Below, one piece after another: positions 15,943 to 24,470 of a stretch of DNA of 64,000 bases. Made by a program: the position numbers and the translations under genes. The notes below the pieces were generated by a model. That model did not search any database. It saw only the letters and a program-made list of their open reading frames with translations, and was not told the origin of the DNA. Source of the stretch: CAMLFJ01 sp035524955 (GTDB lineage: Bacteria > Methylomirabilota > Methylomirabilia > Rokubacteriales > CSP1-6); assembly GCA_035524955.1 (NCBI GenBank), contig DATLFG010000089.1, positions 1 through 64,000 on the forward strand. Reading direction: 5' to 3'. Numbering within the stretch: position 1 is the stretch's first letter; the number at the start of each line of letters is the position of its first letter.

Positions 15943-17480
15943 TCGAGCTGCCGCCGCGCTTCAACGCGGCGACGTTCTTCGTGGACCGGCACGTGGCGGA
16001 AGGCCGCGGCGACAAGGTGGCCTTCTTCCACGACGCGGGCTCGATCACCTACACGGGGCTGCAGGAGCTGGTCAACCGCACCGGCAACGCGCTGCTCGAT
16101 CTGGGGGTGCGCTCGGAGCAGCGGGTGCTCTGCCTGCTGCTGGACTCGCCCGAGTTCCTGGGAGCCTTCTGGGGCGCCATCAAGATCGGCGCCATCCCGA
16201 TCCCCGCGAACACGATGATGCGGGCCGACGACTACCGGTACTTCCTCGACGACAGCCGCGCGCCCGTCGCGATCGTCTCGGAGGCGCTGCTGGCCGAGGC
16301 GGGCCCCGCGCTCGCGAAGGCGCGCTACCTCCGGCACGTGATCGTGGCGGGGCGGGCGTCCGGGCCGCAGATCGCCTTCGACGGCTGGGTGGGCAAGGCC
16401 TCCGCGCGGCTCGAGCCCTTCGACAGCTCGAAGGACGATCCCGCCTTCTGGCTCTATTCGTCGGGCTCCACGGGCCGGCCCAAGGGCGCGGTGCACCTGC
16501 AGCACGACATGGTGGTGTGCTCCGACACCTACGCGCTCCAGGTCCTCGGCATGACCGAGGCCGACCGCACCGTCTCGGCCGCGAAGCTCTTCTTCGCCTA
16601 CGGGCTCGGCAACAACCTGTACTTCCCGTTGCGGGTCGGCGGCCAGGGCGTGCTCTATCCGCATCGCCCGACGCCGGACGCCATGTTCGAGCTGATCCAG
16701 CGCCACCGCCCGACGCTCTTCTTCGGCGTGCCCACGCTCTACGCGGCGATGCTGCAGGTGAAGGAGGCGGAGAAGCGCTACGACCTCTCGTGCCTCCGCT
16801 TCTGTGTCTCCGCGGGCGAGGCGCTGCCCGAGGAGCTCTACCGGCGCTGGCGGGAGCGCTTCGGCGTGGAGATCCTGGACGGGATCGGCACGACCGAGAT
16901 CCTGCACATCTTCCTGTCGAACCGCCCCGGCCGCGCCCGGCCCGGATCAACCGGCTCGCCGGTTCCCGGCTACGAGGCGGTCATCGTGGACGACGAAGGC
17001 CGCCCGGTCCCCGTCGGGGAGATCGGCAACCTCCGGGTCAAGGGCGACTCGACCATGGCCTACTACTGGAACCAGCACGAGAAGACGAAGGACGCGCTGG
17101 TGGGCCACTGGATCCAGACCGGGGACAAGTATTACCAGGACCCGGACGGCTACTTCTGGTACTGCGGGCGCGCCGACGACATGCTCAAGGTCGGCGGCAT
17201 CTGGGTCTCGCCGGTCGAGGTGGAGAACACCCTGGTGGGCCACCCTGCCATCCTGGAGACCGCGGTGGTGGGGCAGGCGGACACCGACGAGCTGATCAAG
17301 CCGAAGGCCTTCGTGGTGCTGAAGGAGGGGCACGCGGCCTCCGCGACGCTCGAGGTCGAGCTCAAGGCCTTCGTGAGAGACAAGATCGCGCCCTACAAGT
17401 ATCCGCGATGGATCGAGTTCGTGCCGGAGCTGCCCAAGACCGCGACGGGCAAGATCCAGCGCTTCAAGCTGCGGCGGTGA
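15939..17480 (+). CDS. bclA: Benzoate (or 4-hydroxybenzoate)-CoA ligase
   Basis: 513 residues, ATGA overlap with the RidA gene. Class I adenylate-forming enzyme: P-loop motif SSGSTGRPKGAVH at about 177-189, DGIGTTEILHIFLSN (A5), and the C-terminal catalytic Lys in KTATGKIQR. Length and the GTTEILHIF/FFAYGLGNNLYFP signatures match benzoate-CoA ligases rather than acetyl- or acyl-CoA synthetases. It would form benzoyl-CoA, the substrate of BoxB, and may also activate 4-hydroxybenzoate for Hcr. Confidence 0.92.
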   Translation: MIELPPRFNAATFFVDRHVAEGRGDKVAFFHDAGSITYTGLQELVNRTGNALLDLGVRSEQRVLCLLLDSPEFLGAFWGAIKIGAIPIPANTMMRADDYRYFLDDSRAPVAIVSEALLAEAGPALAKARYLRHVIVAGRASGPQIAFDGWVGKASARLEPFDSSKDDPAFWLYSSGSTGRPKGAVHLQHDMVVCSDTYALQVLGMTEADRTVSAAKLFFAYGLGNNLYFPLRVGGQGVLYPHRPTPDAMFELIQRHRPTLFFGVPTLYAAMLQVKEAEKRYDLSCLRFCVSAGEALPEELYRRWRERFGVEILDGIGTTEILHIFLSNRPGRARPGSTGSPVPGYEAVIVDDEGRPVPVGEIGNLRVKGDSTMAYYWNQHEKTKDALVGHWIQTGDKYYQDPDGYFWYCGRADDMLKVGGIWVSPVEVENTLVGHPAILETAVVGQADTDELIKPKAFVVLKEGHAASATLEVELKAFVRDKIAPYKYPRWIEFVPELPKTATGKIQRFKLRR

Positions 17481-17586
17481 CGGTCGCGAGGCCGGCCGTG
17501 TCGGCCGCGCGGACGGGGAGGACAGCTCCCGGATCTCGCGGACCTTGTCGTGTGCACCGGATTCCTCCCCCGCTAGAGCGTACGGC

Positions 17587-18888
17587 ATGAGCGACGCATT
17601 CCCCGGCTTCCTCGACCGCCGGCTCGAGACCCTCGATCCGGAGGCGCTCCGACGGCACCAGTGGGCCCGCCTCGAGGCGCTGGCGCGGGCCGCGGTGCCG
17701 GCCAACGCGTTCATCACCGCCCAGTGGAAGCGCGCCGGACTGGCCGGTCCGGCCGATCTCCGGAGCTGGGACGACTTCCGCCGGCTGCCCCTCACGCGCA
17801 AGAGCGAGCTGGTGGCGGACCAGGCGGCGCATCCCCCGTTCGGGACCAACCTCAGCCATCCGCTCGACCACTACGTCCGAGTGCACCAGACCTCGGGCAC
17901 CACCGGCCCGCCGCTCCGCTGGCTCGACACGCAGGAGTCCTGGGCGTGGTGGGCGCGCTGCTGGGGCTTCGTCCTGCGGGGCGCGGGCCTGGGGCCGGGC
18001 GACCGGATCTTCTTCCCGTTCTCCTTCGGGCTCTTCGTCGGGTTCTGGGCGGGGTTCGAGGGAGCCCGTGCCCTCGGCGCCCTCGCGATCCCGGGCGGCG
18101 GCCAGGACTCGGCGCAGCGCCTGGCCGCCATGGAGACGCTCGGCGCCACCGCGGTGTGCTGCACGCCGTCCTACGCGCTGCACCTGGCCGAGACCGCGCG
18201 TGAGCGCGGCGTGGCGCTCCCCCGGCTGGGCATCCGCGCCACCGTGCACGCCGGCGAGCCCGGCGCGGGGATTCCCGCGGTGCGGGCCCGCATCGAGGAG
18301 GCCTGGGGCGCCCGCGCCCACGACCACGCGGGCATGACCGAGATGGGCGCCTACGGCTTCGAGTGCGCGGCCCAGACCGGTCTCCATGTCAACGAGGCCG
18401 AGTTCATCGCGGAGGTGATCGACCCCGCCACCGGCGGGCCCGCGGACGAGGGCGAGCTCGTGCTGTCGAACCTGGGCCGCCTCGGCTCGCCGCTGCTCCG
18501 CTACCGGACGGGCGATCGGGTGCGCGCCGCCCGGACGCCGTGTGAGTGCGGCCGGAGCTTCCTTCGCCTGGACGGCGGCATCCTGGGGCGGGTGGACGAC
18601 ATGCTGATCGTCCGCGGCGTCAACGTCTTCCCGTCCGCGCTCGAAGGCATCGTGCGGCGCTTCCCGGACGTCGACGAGTTCGTGATCGAGGTCTACCGGC
18701 GCGGTCAGCTCGACGAGGTGCGCCTGCTCCTCGAGGTCAATGGCCACGCGCAGTCGGTGGTCGTGGCGGTGCAGGAGGCCGTTCGGGTGGACCTCGGCAT
18801 CCGGGTCGAGGCGGTGCCGGTCCCCGGGCAGAGTCTGCCGCGCTACGAGCTCAAGGCTCGGCGCCTGGTACGTCGCGCGAGCGAGTAG
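17587..18888 (+). CDS. Phenylacetate-CoA ligase-family (PaaK-like) adenylate-forming enzyme
   Basis: 433 residues from the ATG at 17587. PaaK-type: short N-terminal domain, P-loop H-Q-T-S-G-T-T-G-P-P (about 99-108), HDHAGMTEMGAYGFEC, YRTGDRVRA and the C-terminal small domain with GRVDDMLIVRGVNVFP. It holds a C-E-C-G pair typical of this branch. As the last gene of the run it offers a second aryl-CoA ligase, possibly for the hydroxylated acid that feeds HcrABC. It is 106 bases after bclA, the largest gap in the operon, so it may have separate control. Confidence 0.85.
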   Translation: MSDAFPGFLDRRLETLDPEALRRHQWARLEALARAAVPANAFITAQWKRAGLAGPADLRSWDDFRRLPLTRKSELVADQAAHPPFGTNLSHPLDHYVRVHQTSGTTGPPLRWLDTQESWAWWARCWGFVLRGAGLGPGDRIFFPFSFGLFVGFWAGFEGARALGALAIPGGGQDSAQRLAAMETLGATAVCCTPSYALHLAETARERGVALPRLGIRATVHAGEPGAGIPAVRARIEEAWGARAHDHAGMTEMGAYGFECAAQTGLHVNEAEFIAEVIDPATGGPADEGELVLSNLGRLGSPLLRYRTGDRVRAARTPCECGRSFLRLDGGILGRVDDMLIVRGVNVFPSALEGIVRRFPDVDEFVIEVYRRGQLDEVRLLLEVNGHAQSVVVAVQEAVRVDLGIRVEAVPVPGQSLPRYELKARRLVRRASE

Positions 18889-18906
18889 TCGGCTATCCTG
18901 GTGGCC

Positions 18907-19005
18907 ATGTCGGCCGCGGGGGCCGATGCCGAGACCTCGGCGCTCGTCACGCGCATCGCCGCGGGTGACCGCGACGCCTTCAGCCGGTTCGTGTCGGCGC
19001 GATGA
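18907..19005 (+). pseudogene. ECF sigma-factor relic (N-terminus only), coupled to the anti-sigma gene
   Basis: 32 codons starting MSAAGADAETSALVTRIAAG and continuing DRDAFSRF. This reads like the first helix of region 2 of an ECF sigma factor (L-V-x-R-I-A-A-G-D-x-D-A-F). It then ends V-S-A-R with a TGA that overlaps the anti-sigma ATG (ATGA), as a full-length sigma gene normally would. Nearly all of regions 2 and 4 (about 130-150 residues) are absent. I infer an in-frame internal deletion that kept both ends and the translational coupling. Confidence 0.6.
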
Positions 19006-19763
19006 ACCGCGACGAGATCGGCGAGCTGGCGGCGGCGTACGCCCTCGGGAGCCTGGAGGCCGGGGATCGGGCGCGCTTCGAGGCGCTGCTGCGAACCGGC
19101 GACCCCGAGGCGGTGGCCGCGCTCCGCGAGTTCGAGGGTACCCTGACGGACCTGGCCGCCGCGGCGCCCGAGACGCCCCCGCCCGCCGTCAAGGAGCAGC
19201 TCATGGAGCGCATCGCGGCGGCCCGGGGGCCGGGGCGCGTGGCGCCGCGCCGCGGCCGCGCGATCTGGCCGGCCGTGCTGACCGGCGCCATGGCCGCCGG
19301 GCTCGCCGCGATCGTGGTCGGCTCGTCGGTCTCGTCCACCTACGAGGAGCGGCTCGACGCGCTGGCCCGCGACGCCGAGCAGCTCGAGGCGGAGCTGCGG
19401 AGCCAGCAGGCGGTGATCACGATCCTGCGCGACCCGGCCACCCGGATGGTCGCGCTCGCCGGCCAGTCGCCGGCGCCGACCGCGCGCGCCCGCATGATGT
19501 GGCACGCGACGGCCGGCGGAGTCTTCGTCGCGGCCGGACTGCCCGCGGCGCCCGCGGGCAAAGCCTATCAGCTGTGGGCGATCGCCGGCAGTGACGCGCC
19601 CGTCTCGGCCGGCGTGTTCAGCGTGGACGCGTCCGGGGCGGGGAGTCTCGCGGTGCGGCCGCTGCCCGGGGTGGCGACCGTGAGCGCGTTCGCGGTGACG
19701 CTCGAGCCCGCGGGCGGCCTCCCCGCGCCGAGCGGGGAGATCTACCTGCACGGCGGCTCCTGA
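19002..19763 (+). CDS. RskA-type membrane anti-sigma factor
   Basis: 253 residues. An N-terminal cytosolic sigma-binding segment (about 1-75) has the zinc-free D-E-I-G-E-L-A-A-A-Y-A-L-G-S-L-E start typical of RskA. One membrane helix follows (about 88-110, AVLTGAMAAGLAAIVVG), then an extracytoplasmic anti-sigma-K domain (about 115-253) with A-G-K-A-Y-Q-L-W-A-I. It normally sequesters the ECF sigma encoded just upstream, but that gene is reduced to a 32-codon relic. The protein is therefore either unpaired or acts on another sigma factor. Confidence 0.88.
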   Translation: MNRDEIGELAAAYALGSLEAGDRARFEALLRTGDPEAVAALREFEGTLTDLAAAAPETPPPAVKEQLMERIAAARGPGRVAPRRGRAIWPAVLTGAMAAGLAAIVVGSSVSSTYEERLDALARDAEQLEAELRSQQAVITILRDPATRMVALAGQSPAPTARARMMWHATAGGVFVAAGLPAAPAGKAYQLWAIAGSDAPVSAGVFSVDASGAGSLAVRPLPGVATVSAFAVTLEPAGGLPAPSGEIYLHGGS

Positions 19764-19913
19764 GCTACGAAGGTTCCCTCCTGATCTGATCCCTCAGCAT
19801 CTGATGACGTGCCATGTCGTGCTTCTGCCGTAATTCGTAGGATCCCGCACATTCGTCGGTTTCGCGGTCCCGTCTTGTCCAACGTTAATAAGTACTTGAA
19901 TCTTTTGAACCCG

Positions 19914-19929
19914 TGGCACGCCGTATGCG
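19914..19929 (+). promoter_or_regulatory. Sigma-54 (-24/-12) promoter of the pseudopilin operon
   Basis: tggcacg-N4-atgcg matches the RpoN consensus TGGCACG-N4-TTGCW at all seven -24 bases and at the essential GC of the -12 box. The predicted transcript would start near 19940, only about 20 bases before the TTG start and just upstream of its GGAGG. The A+T-rich stretch 5' of it (about 19880-19910) suits activator or IHF binding. Confidence 0.65.
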
Positions 19930-19958
19930 GCTGGCTGAGGTACCCGGAGGAACAACCA

Positions 19959-20432
19959 TTGAATAGACTGCGCCACTGGCAACGCGGGAGCACGGGAGAG
20001 GGCGGCTTCAGCCTGGCCGAGATCCTGGTCGCCCTGTCCGTCATGTCGGTCGGCCTGCTCGGGGTTGCCGTCGCATTCGGCTTCGGTGTCGATGGCGTCG
20101 AGGCCGGGCGGCAGCAGAGCACCGCGGTCTTCCTGGCCGAGCAGCGCCTCGAGCAAGCCAAGGAGCTGGCCGCGCGGGCGCCCAACCTCCAGGACCTGGT
20201 CGTCGGCAATCTGCCCGATACCGAAGATTACGGGACGATCGTCGGGGCGCCCCCGCGGTACCGTCGGACGACCACCATCACGTCCTGGGACTCCACGAGC
20301 TGGGGGGCCCTGTCGGCGGGTACGACGGGTAAGAAGGTCGACGTGGTCGTCCTCTACCAACCGGTCACCGGTCGCGGCGTCCTCACCACGGAGCGTTCGG
20401 TGACGCTGTCCGGGTTCTTTGCGACCCGATGA
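19959..20432 (+). CDS. Type IV pseudopilin, PilV/GspI-like
   Basis: 157 residues. The TTG at 19959 is chosen as the start because a GGAGG lies 8 bases upstream and no closer ATG exists. Class III signal: a 21-residue basic leader, then G|F-S-L-A-E-I-L-V-A-L-S with Glu+5 and a hydrophobic helix, the prepilin peptidase site. Short globular part rich in Thr and Val. PilV/GspI-type minor pilins prime assembly of a type IV pilus or type II secretion pseudopilus. Overlaps the next pilin gene by ATGA. Confidence 0.85.
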   Translation: MNRLRHWQRGSTGEGGFSLAEILVALSVMSVGLLGVAVAFGFGVDGVEAGRQQSTAVFLAEQRLEQAKELAARAPNLQDLVVGNLPDTEDYGTIVGAPPRYRRTTTITSWDSTSWGALSAGTTGKKVDVVVLYQPVTGRGVLTTERSVTLSGFFATR

Positions 20433-21103
20433 GCCACCAGAGCGGTTTCGGCGGCAACGATCGCGGCTACACCCTGGCCGAGATGCTGGTCGTCTGCGCC
20501 ATCGTGGGACTCGTCATGGCCGGCCTGCTGGCCCTGGTGATGTCGGGGCAGCAGGCCTTCTGGTACGGCACCACCCAGGTGGACGCGCAGCAGACCACCC
20601 GCGTGGCGCTCGAACGAATGGTCAAGGAGATTCGCGAGGCGGGTTATTACCCCCGAGGTCCTGACACGACGCCGGCGAATTGCCCGGACGCGACGCAGTA
20701 TCCGCTGTATCCGCTGGGACCGCCCTGCTACAAGTTCGTCCCGATCACGGCTCAGACCGCGACCGCCCTGACCCTCCAGTCGGACTGGAACGGAGACACG
20801 GCGATCTCGGCCTCGACCAAGGTCAACGACCCGTTCGACTGCCCGACGGGCACCGCATGCCGAGGGGAATGGGTGACCTATTCGTTCTCCGGAGGCAAGC
20901 TGAACCGGACAGAGGCCGGCTTCCCGCTTCAAGTGATCGCGTCGGGCATCACCGCCCTCACCTTCGCGTATCTGGACGAGAACCAGAGCATCACGACGGC
21001 CCGTGACCGGATCCGGACCGTGGAAATTTCGATCAGTGCCCAGACCGCGGCCCGCGGCGCCCATGTCACCATGATCGACCGGATCCGGCTGAGGAATCGA
21101 TGA
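20429..21103 (+). CDS. Type IV pseudopilin, PilW/GspJ-like
   Basis: 224 residues. Leader ending G|Y-T-L-A-E-M-L-V-V-C-A-I at about residue 14, with Glu+5 and the N-terminal membrane helix. The mature body holds two Cys-rich loops (A-N-C-P-D..P-P-C-Y and F-D-C-P-T-G-T-A-C). PilW-like minor pilins sit with PilV and PilX at the pilus tip. ATGA overlaps on both sides show a tightly coupled operon. Confidence 0.85.
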   Translation: MSHQSGFGGNDRGYTLAEMLVVCAIVGLVMAGLLALVMSGQQAFWYGTTQVDAQQTTRVALERMVKEIREAGYYPRGPDTTPANCPDATQYPLYPLGPPCYKFVPITAQTATALTLQSDWNGDTAISASTKVNDPFDCPTGTACRGEWVTYSFSGGKLNRTEAGFPLQVIASGITALTFAYLDENQSITTARDRIRTVEISISAQTAARGAHVTMIDRIRLRNR

Positions 21104-21117
21104 TCTCGGAGGAGAAC

Positions 21118-22572
21118 ATGACGAACTGGTGTAGCCGGCTGAGCAATCAGCGAGGGGTGGCGCTGCCGCTCGCGATGGTCCTTCTTCTCGTCCTCACGAT
21201 GATGGCCCTCGCGTTCATGACGCTGGGGTCGGTCGAGCCCCAGATCTCGAAGAATCTCTCCGATGGGGCCCGCGCGCGGCAGCTCGCCGAGGCGGGTATC
21301 GAGCTGGCCTTCACGAAGCTTGCGAACCAGGACTTCACCATCCTGCTCGGCGGCTCCACGGAGGTCAACGGCTCGAATCCCAAGGAGTACATTCTCGTCA
21401 CGGGAGGCACGACCCTTCCCGGCCTCTCGTCCAGCCACGGAACCTTCGGGGTGACCATCCGGAACGACATCACCGCCGGTGACAAGGAGTTCACGGGCTA
21501 TATCCCTCCGGGCGGAACGGCCCTATCGCTCGACACCGCGGGCAGCGAGACGAACGATCAGAACGGGATCATTCTCGTGAGGGCCCTCGGGACCTACAAC
21601 GGGGCGAACCGGACCGTCAACGCGGTCATCGAGCGTGGCAAGCTCAACATCAACGCCGCGCTCTCTCTGCCGGGGAACCAGGCGGATACGTACACGAATG
21701 CTCCCGGCGCGTACTCCATCGATGGTCGCGACTGGCTTCGAGCGGACACCTCGGATCCCAGCACGTGTCCGACGGGTTGCGCCCAGATGAGGCTCGGGAT
21801 CGCCACCCTGCCCGGAACTCAGAGCAACGTCGGGAGCTCGTATGAACAGGTGGCGGAGAGCGGCTTCAATACCTCGGCGAAGCGAGGCTATGTCCGGGGC
21901 AGTCACCAGAGCACCGGGACCATGACCACCGGGCTGAATACCATCGCGGCGGACTCGGGTCTCACCCCGGCCGCCATGCAGGCGTTCCTGACCAACCTGG
22001 CCGCCAACACGTCGACCCAGGTCATCCAGAGCACGCAGGCCTGTGCTCATCCGGCAACGGGCGGCGCGCACAACAAGCCGGAAGGCCTGCGCATGACCTC
22101 GACGGGGACTCCGGGCCAGGTCAACATCACCAACAACGGCAGCTGCTCGGATCCGATCAACCAGTCCCTCGATCTCGGCACGGTGGCGAACCCGGCCATC
22201 GTCTACGTCAAGGGCGACTACGACACCACGTCGCAGTTCATCGGGCTCGCGGTGGACGGTGGTCAACCGATCCGGGGGTACGGCGTTCTGGTGGTCGAGG
22301 ATGCCGACCTGTCGTTCTTCGGGAGCGACTTCCGGTGGGACGGGATCGTGGTCGTCACCGGTCGATACGTCGGTGTCGGCTTCCGGGGCGGCAGCAACAC
22401 GGAGATTCGCGGGGCCCTGATCGCCAACGAGACCATTGCCGGGGAAGCGGGTGGCTACTTCGAGTTCTTGAACCAGGCCAGCTCGATGAGCATTCGCCGC
22501 AGCAAGGAGAACATCGATCTGGCCATGAACGCGCTCTACAACATGCGGATCTCCACGTATCGTGAGAACTAG
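21118..22572 (+). CDS. PilX-type pilus assembly protein
   Basis: 484 residues from the ATG at 21118, chosen for the GGAGG about 5 bases upstream; an ATG at 21100 overlapping the previous stop would add six. The N-terminus has the PilX layout: a short basic leader, Q-R-G-V-A-L-P-L-A-M-V, and a helix without a strict prepilin-peptidase Glu. The protein is large for PilX (usually under 200), with a long Thr/Asn/Gly-rich beta body that may be a tip adhesin or minor-pilin platform. Confidence 0.78.
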   Translation: MTNWCSRLSNQRGVALPLAMVLLLVLTMMALAFMTLGSVEPQISKNLSDGARARQLAEAGIELAFTKLANQDFTILLGGSTEVNGSNPKEYILVTGGTTLPGLSSSHGTFGVTIRNDITAGDKEFTGYIPPGGTALSLDTAGSETNDQNGIILVRALGTYNGANRTVNAVIERGKLNINAALSLPGNQADTYTNAPGAYSIDGRDWLRADTSDPSTCPTGCAQMRLGIATLPGTQSNVGSSYEQVAESGFNTSAKRGYVRGSHQSTGTMTTGLNTIAADSGLTPAAMQAFLTNLAANTSTQVIQSTQACAHPATGGAHNKPEGLRMTSTGTPGQVNITNNGSCSDPINQSLDLGTVANPAIVYVKGDYDTTSQFIGLAVDGGQPIRGYGVLVVEDADLSFFGSDFRWDGIVVVTGRYVGVGFRGGSNTEIRGALIANETIAGEAGGYFEFLNQASSMSIRRSKENIDLAMNALYNMRISTYREN

Positions 22573-23326
22573 CGTGCGGCGCCTGGCTCTGGGCATCGTG
22601 GCGATGATGCTGCTGGCCGCCTGCCAGCCGACACCGGCCTCTCATGCCCCGGCTACCGGATCCGTCTCCCCGGCCGAGCAGCTGCGAATCGAAGGAGACG
22701 GGTTCATGGCCAGGGCGGACTACGCCAACGCAGTCGCGAAGTTCCGCGCGGCGGCCGACCTCGATCCCGCGGCGATAGCGCCCCGATTCTCGCTCGGGGC
22801 CGCCTACTCGTACCTCGAGAAGCGGCCGGAGGCCATCGCCCAGTTCAGATGGGTCCTCGCCCGAGCCGACGCCACGTCCACCGAGTACCGGGAGGCTCAC
22901 CGGTGGCTCGCGCGGGTGGGGGCACTACCGGCTCTCGGCCCTGGTGCCACGGCCGCGCACGCCGACGCGTCCATCACTCCCGCCCCGCTCGATCCCTCGG
23001 CTATTGGCCGGATCGTCGGCAGAACGGAGTGGCCCGACGTGGCGCCTCACGACCACTTGGTCCGGGGCGACATCTCGCTGGTCGGCGACGAACCGATCAC
23101 CAGCGAGGTGGCCCGCTCTCGCCCATTCCGCCTCGGCGATGCATACGAGTTCCGGGATCTTCCCGCCGGACGCTATCGGGTGATCGCGGTCATCGACGAG
23201 ACGGCGGTATGGGACGAGAAGGTCACGGTCGAGGCAGGGCAGGACACGAACGTGAACTTGACCGCCTCGAACAGCCCCGTGCCGGCTGCCAGATTCTCTC
23301 CCGCACCGACCGGAAGCCCGCGCTAG
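22562..23326 (+). CDS. TPR-containing lipoprotein linked to the pilin operon
   Basis: 254 residues (GTG 22562; GTG 22574 also possible). Lipoprotein signal with lipobox L-L-A-A-C, a Pro/Ser linker, and a TPR pair (about 40-100, ADYANAVAKFRAAADLDP). A C-terminal beta domain contains Y-E-F-R-D-L-P-A-G-R-Y-R-V, which resembles a carboxypeptidase-regulatory-like fold. Its end overlaps the oppositely oriented Nudix gene by 4 bases. Outer-membrane TPR lipoproteins (PilF-like) help assemble pilus secretins; that role here is inferred from context. Confidence 0.72.
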   Translation: MRTSVRRLALGIVAMMLLAACQPTPASHAPATGSVSPAEQLRIEGDGFMARADYANAVAKFRAAADLDPAAIAPRFSLGAAYSYLEKRPEAIAQFRWVLARADATSTEYREAHRWLARVGALPALGPGATAAHADASITPAPLDPSAIGRIVGRTEWPDVAPHDHLVRGDISLVGDEPITSEVARSRPFRLGDAYEFRDLPAGRYRVIAVIDETAVWDEKVTVEAGQDTNVNLTASNSPVPAARFSPAPTGSPR

Positions 23327-23895
23327 CGTAGGCGCGCCGCCCGCAGCACCGCGATGATGGTCATCGCGTCCTTGATCTCCCCGCGCTCCACCATGGCGAG
23401 CACGTGGGTGAACGGGAAGGGGCGTCGCTCGATGAACTCGGTGGGATCGGGCGGGCGCGACGCCGGGCGCAGGTCATGGGCCACGTAGAGGTGGGCGACC
23501 TCGCGCAGGATGCTCTTGGAGGTGTGGAAGTCGCCCAGCTCGACGAGGCGCCCGGCCTCGTAGCCCGCCTCCTCGGCCAGCTCGCGCTGCGCGGCTTCGG
23601 TCGGGGTCTCGCCCGCGTGCTGGCCGCCCGTCGGTATCTCCCAGAAGAAATCGCCGGCCACGTACCGGTACTGCCCCACCAGGAGCACGGTGTCCCGGTC
23701 GAGGAAGGGGAGAATCCCAACACACTCGCTGCATTGCACCACGCCGTAGAGCGTGCTGCGGCCATCCGGCAACTCGACCACGTCCTCGCGGACGGAGATC
23801 CACTGGTTGTCGTAGACGGGCCGGGTGGAGGTCCGACGCCAGGGCGTGCGCGCCCACGCAGGCCCGGGCGGGGGAGTACCAGTGGGCTCGCTCAT
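23323..23895 (-). CDS. Nudix hydrolase (ADP-ribose pyrophosphatase-like)
   Basis: 190 residues. Nudix box with spacing G-x5-E-x7-R-E-L-x-E-E-A-G-Y: GGQHAGETPTEAAQRELAEE followed by AGY. The N-terminal strands (W-I-S-V-R-E-D-V-V) match the ADP-ribose/GDP-mannose pyrophosphatase subgroup. It hydrolyses nucleoside diphosphates linked to another group, releasing the nucleoside monophosphate. Divergent from the DinB gene. Confidence 0.9.
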   Translation of the reverse strand: MSEPTGTPPPGPAWARTPWRRTSTRPVYDNQWISVREDVVELPDGRSTLYGVVQCSECVGILPFLDRDTVLLVGQYRYVAGDFFWEIPTGGQHAGETPTEAAQRELAEEAGYEAGRLVELGDFHTSKSILREVAHLYVAHDLRPASRPPDPTEFIERRPFPFTHVLAMVERGEIKDAMTIIAVLRAARLR

Positions 23896-23930
23896 GATCC
23901 GGTTGTATCATGTGGGCCGGGAGGAACGTG

Positions 23931-24470
23931 ATGGCCTGGCCGGTTCCCGTCGAAGCGTTGTGGAACGATCTGCAGAGCGTCCGCGCCGAGCTCCTGAAGG
24001 AAGCGGACGGGCTCAGCCAGACCCAGGCGGACTGGCGCCCGGACGAGGGGGAGTGGTCGGTCGGCGAGGTCCTCCATCACCTGACCCTGGCCGAGGTGGG
24101 TACCGGCAAGCTGACTTCCAAGCTCCTCAAGGAAGCACCGCAGCTTCTGGCGCCGTTTCCCCCCGACCTCACCACCTTCACGCCGGTGCCGGCGCCGCCT
24201 TCCGGCCCTGCCAAGGCGCCGGAGGTGGTCTACCCGGAGCGCGGCCATCCGCTGGACCGGTTGGTCGCCGACCTGAAGGCGACCCGGGAGCGCAGCCGCC
24301 AGTCCATCGAGCGGCTGGCCGCGGTGGACCCGCGCGGGCTCAAGTGGCGGCACTTCACGCTGGGCGAGATGGATCTGGCCCAGTGGTGGCTGCTGCACGT
24401 GCGTCACGAGGCCGATCATCTCGAGCAGCTGCGGGCCGTGAAGGCCGCCCCGGGTTTCCCCCGCCCGTGA
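23931..24470 (+). CDS. DinB-fold metalloenzyme-like protein
   Basis: 179 residues from the ATG at 23931, which follows GGGAGGAA by 4 bases; an upstream ATG at 23910 has no such site. Four-helix DinB fold with three His that could bind metal: H-H-L-T-L-A near 45 and the pair H-V-R-H-E-A-D-H near the C-terminus. DinB-like proteins are thiol-dependent transferases or of unknown role. GTGA overlap links it to the sulfur-carrier gene. Confidence 0.85.
   Translation: MAWPVPVEALWNDLQSVRAELLKEADGLSQTQADWRPDEGEWSVGEVLHHLTLAEVGTGKLTSKLLKEAPQLLAPFPPDLTTFTPVPAPPSGPAKAPEVVYPERGHPLDRLVADLKATRERSRQSIERLAAVDPRGLKWRHFTLGEMDLAQWWLLHVRHEADHLEQLRAVKAAPGFPRP

Noticed and set aside
19003..19005. Readthrough of the TGA ending the sigma relic
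   Set aside because: Downstream in-frame sequence is not sigma-like; the anti-sigma gene occupies another frame.
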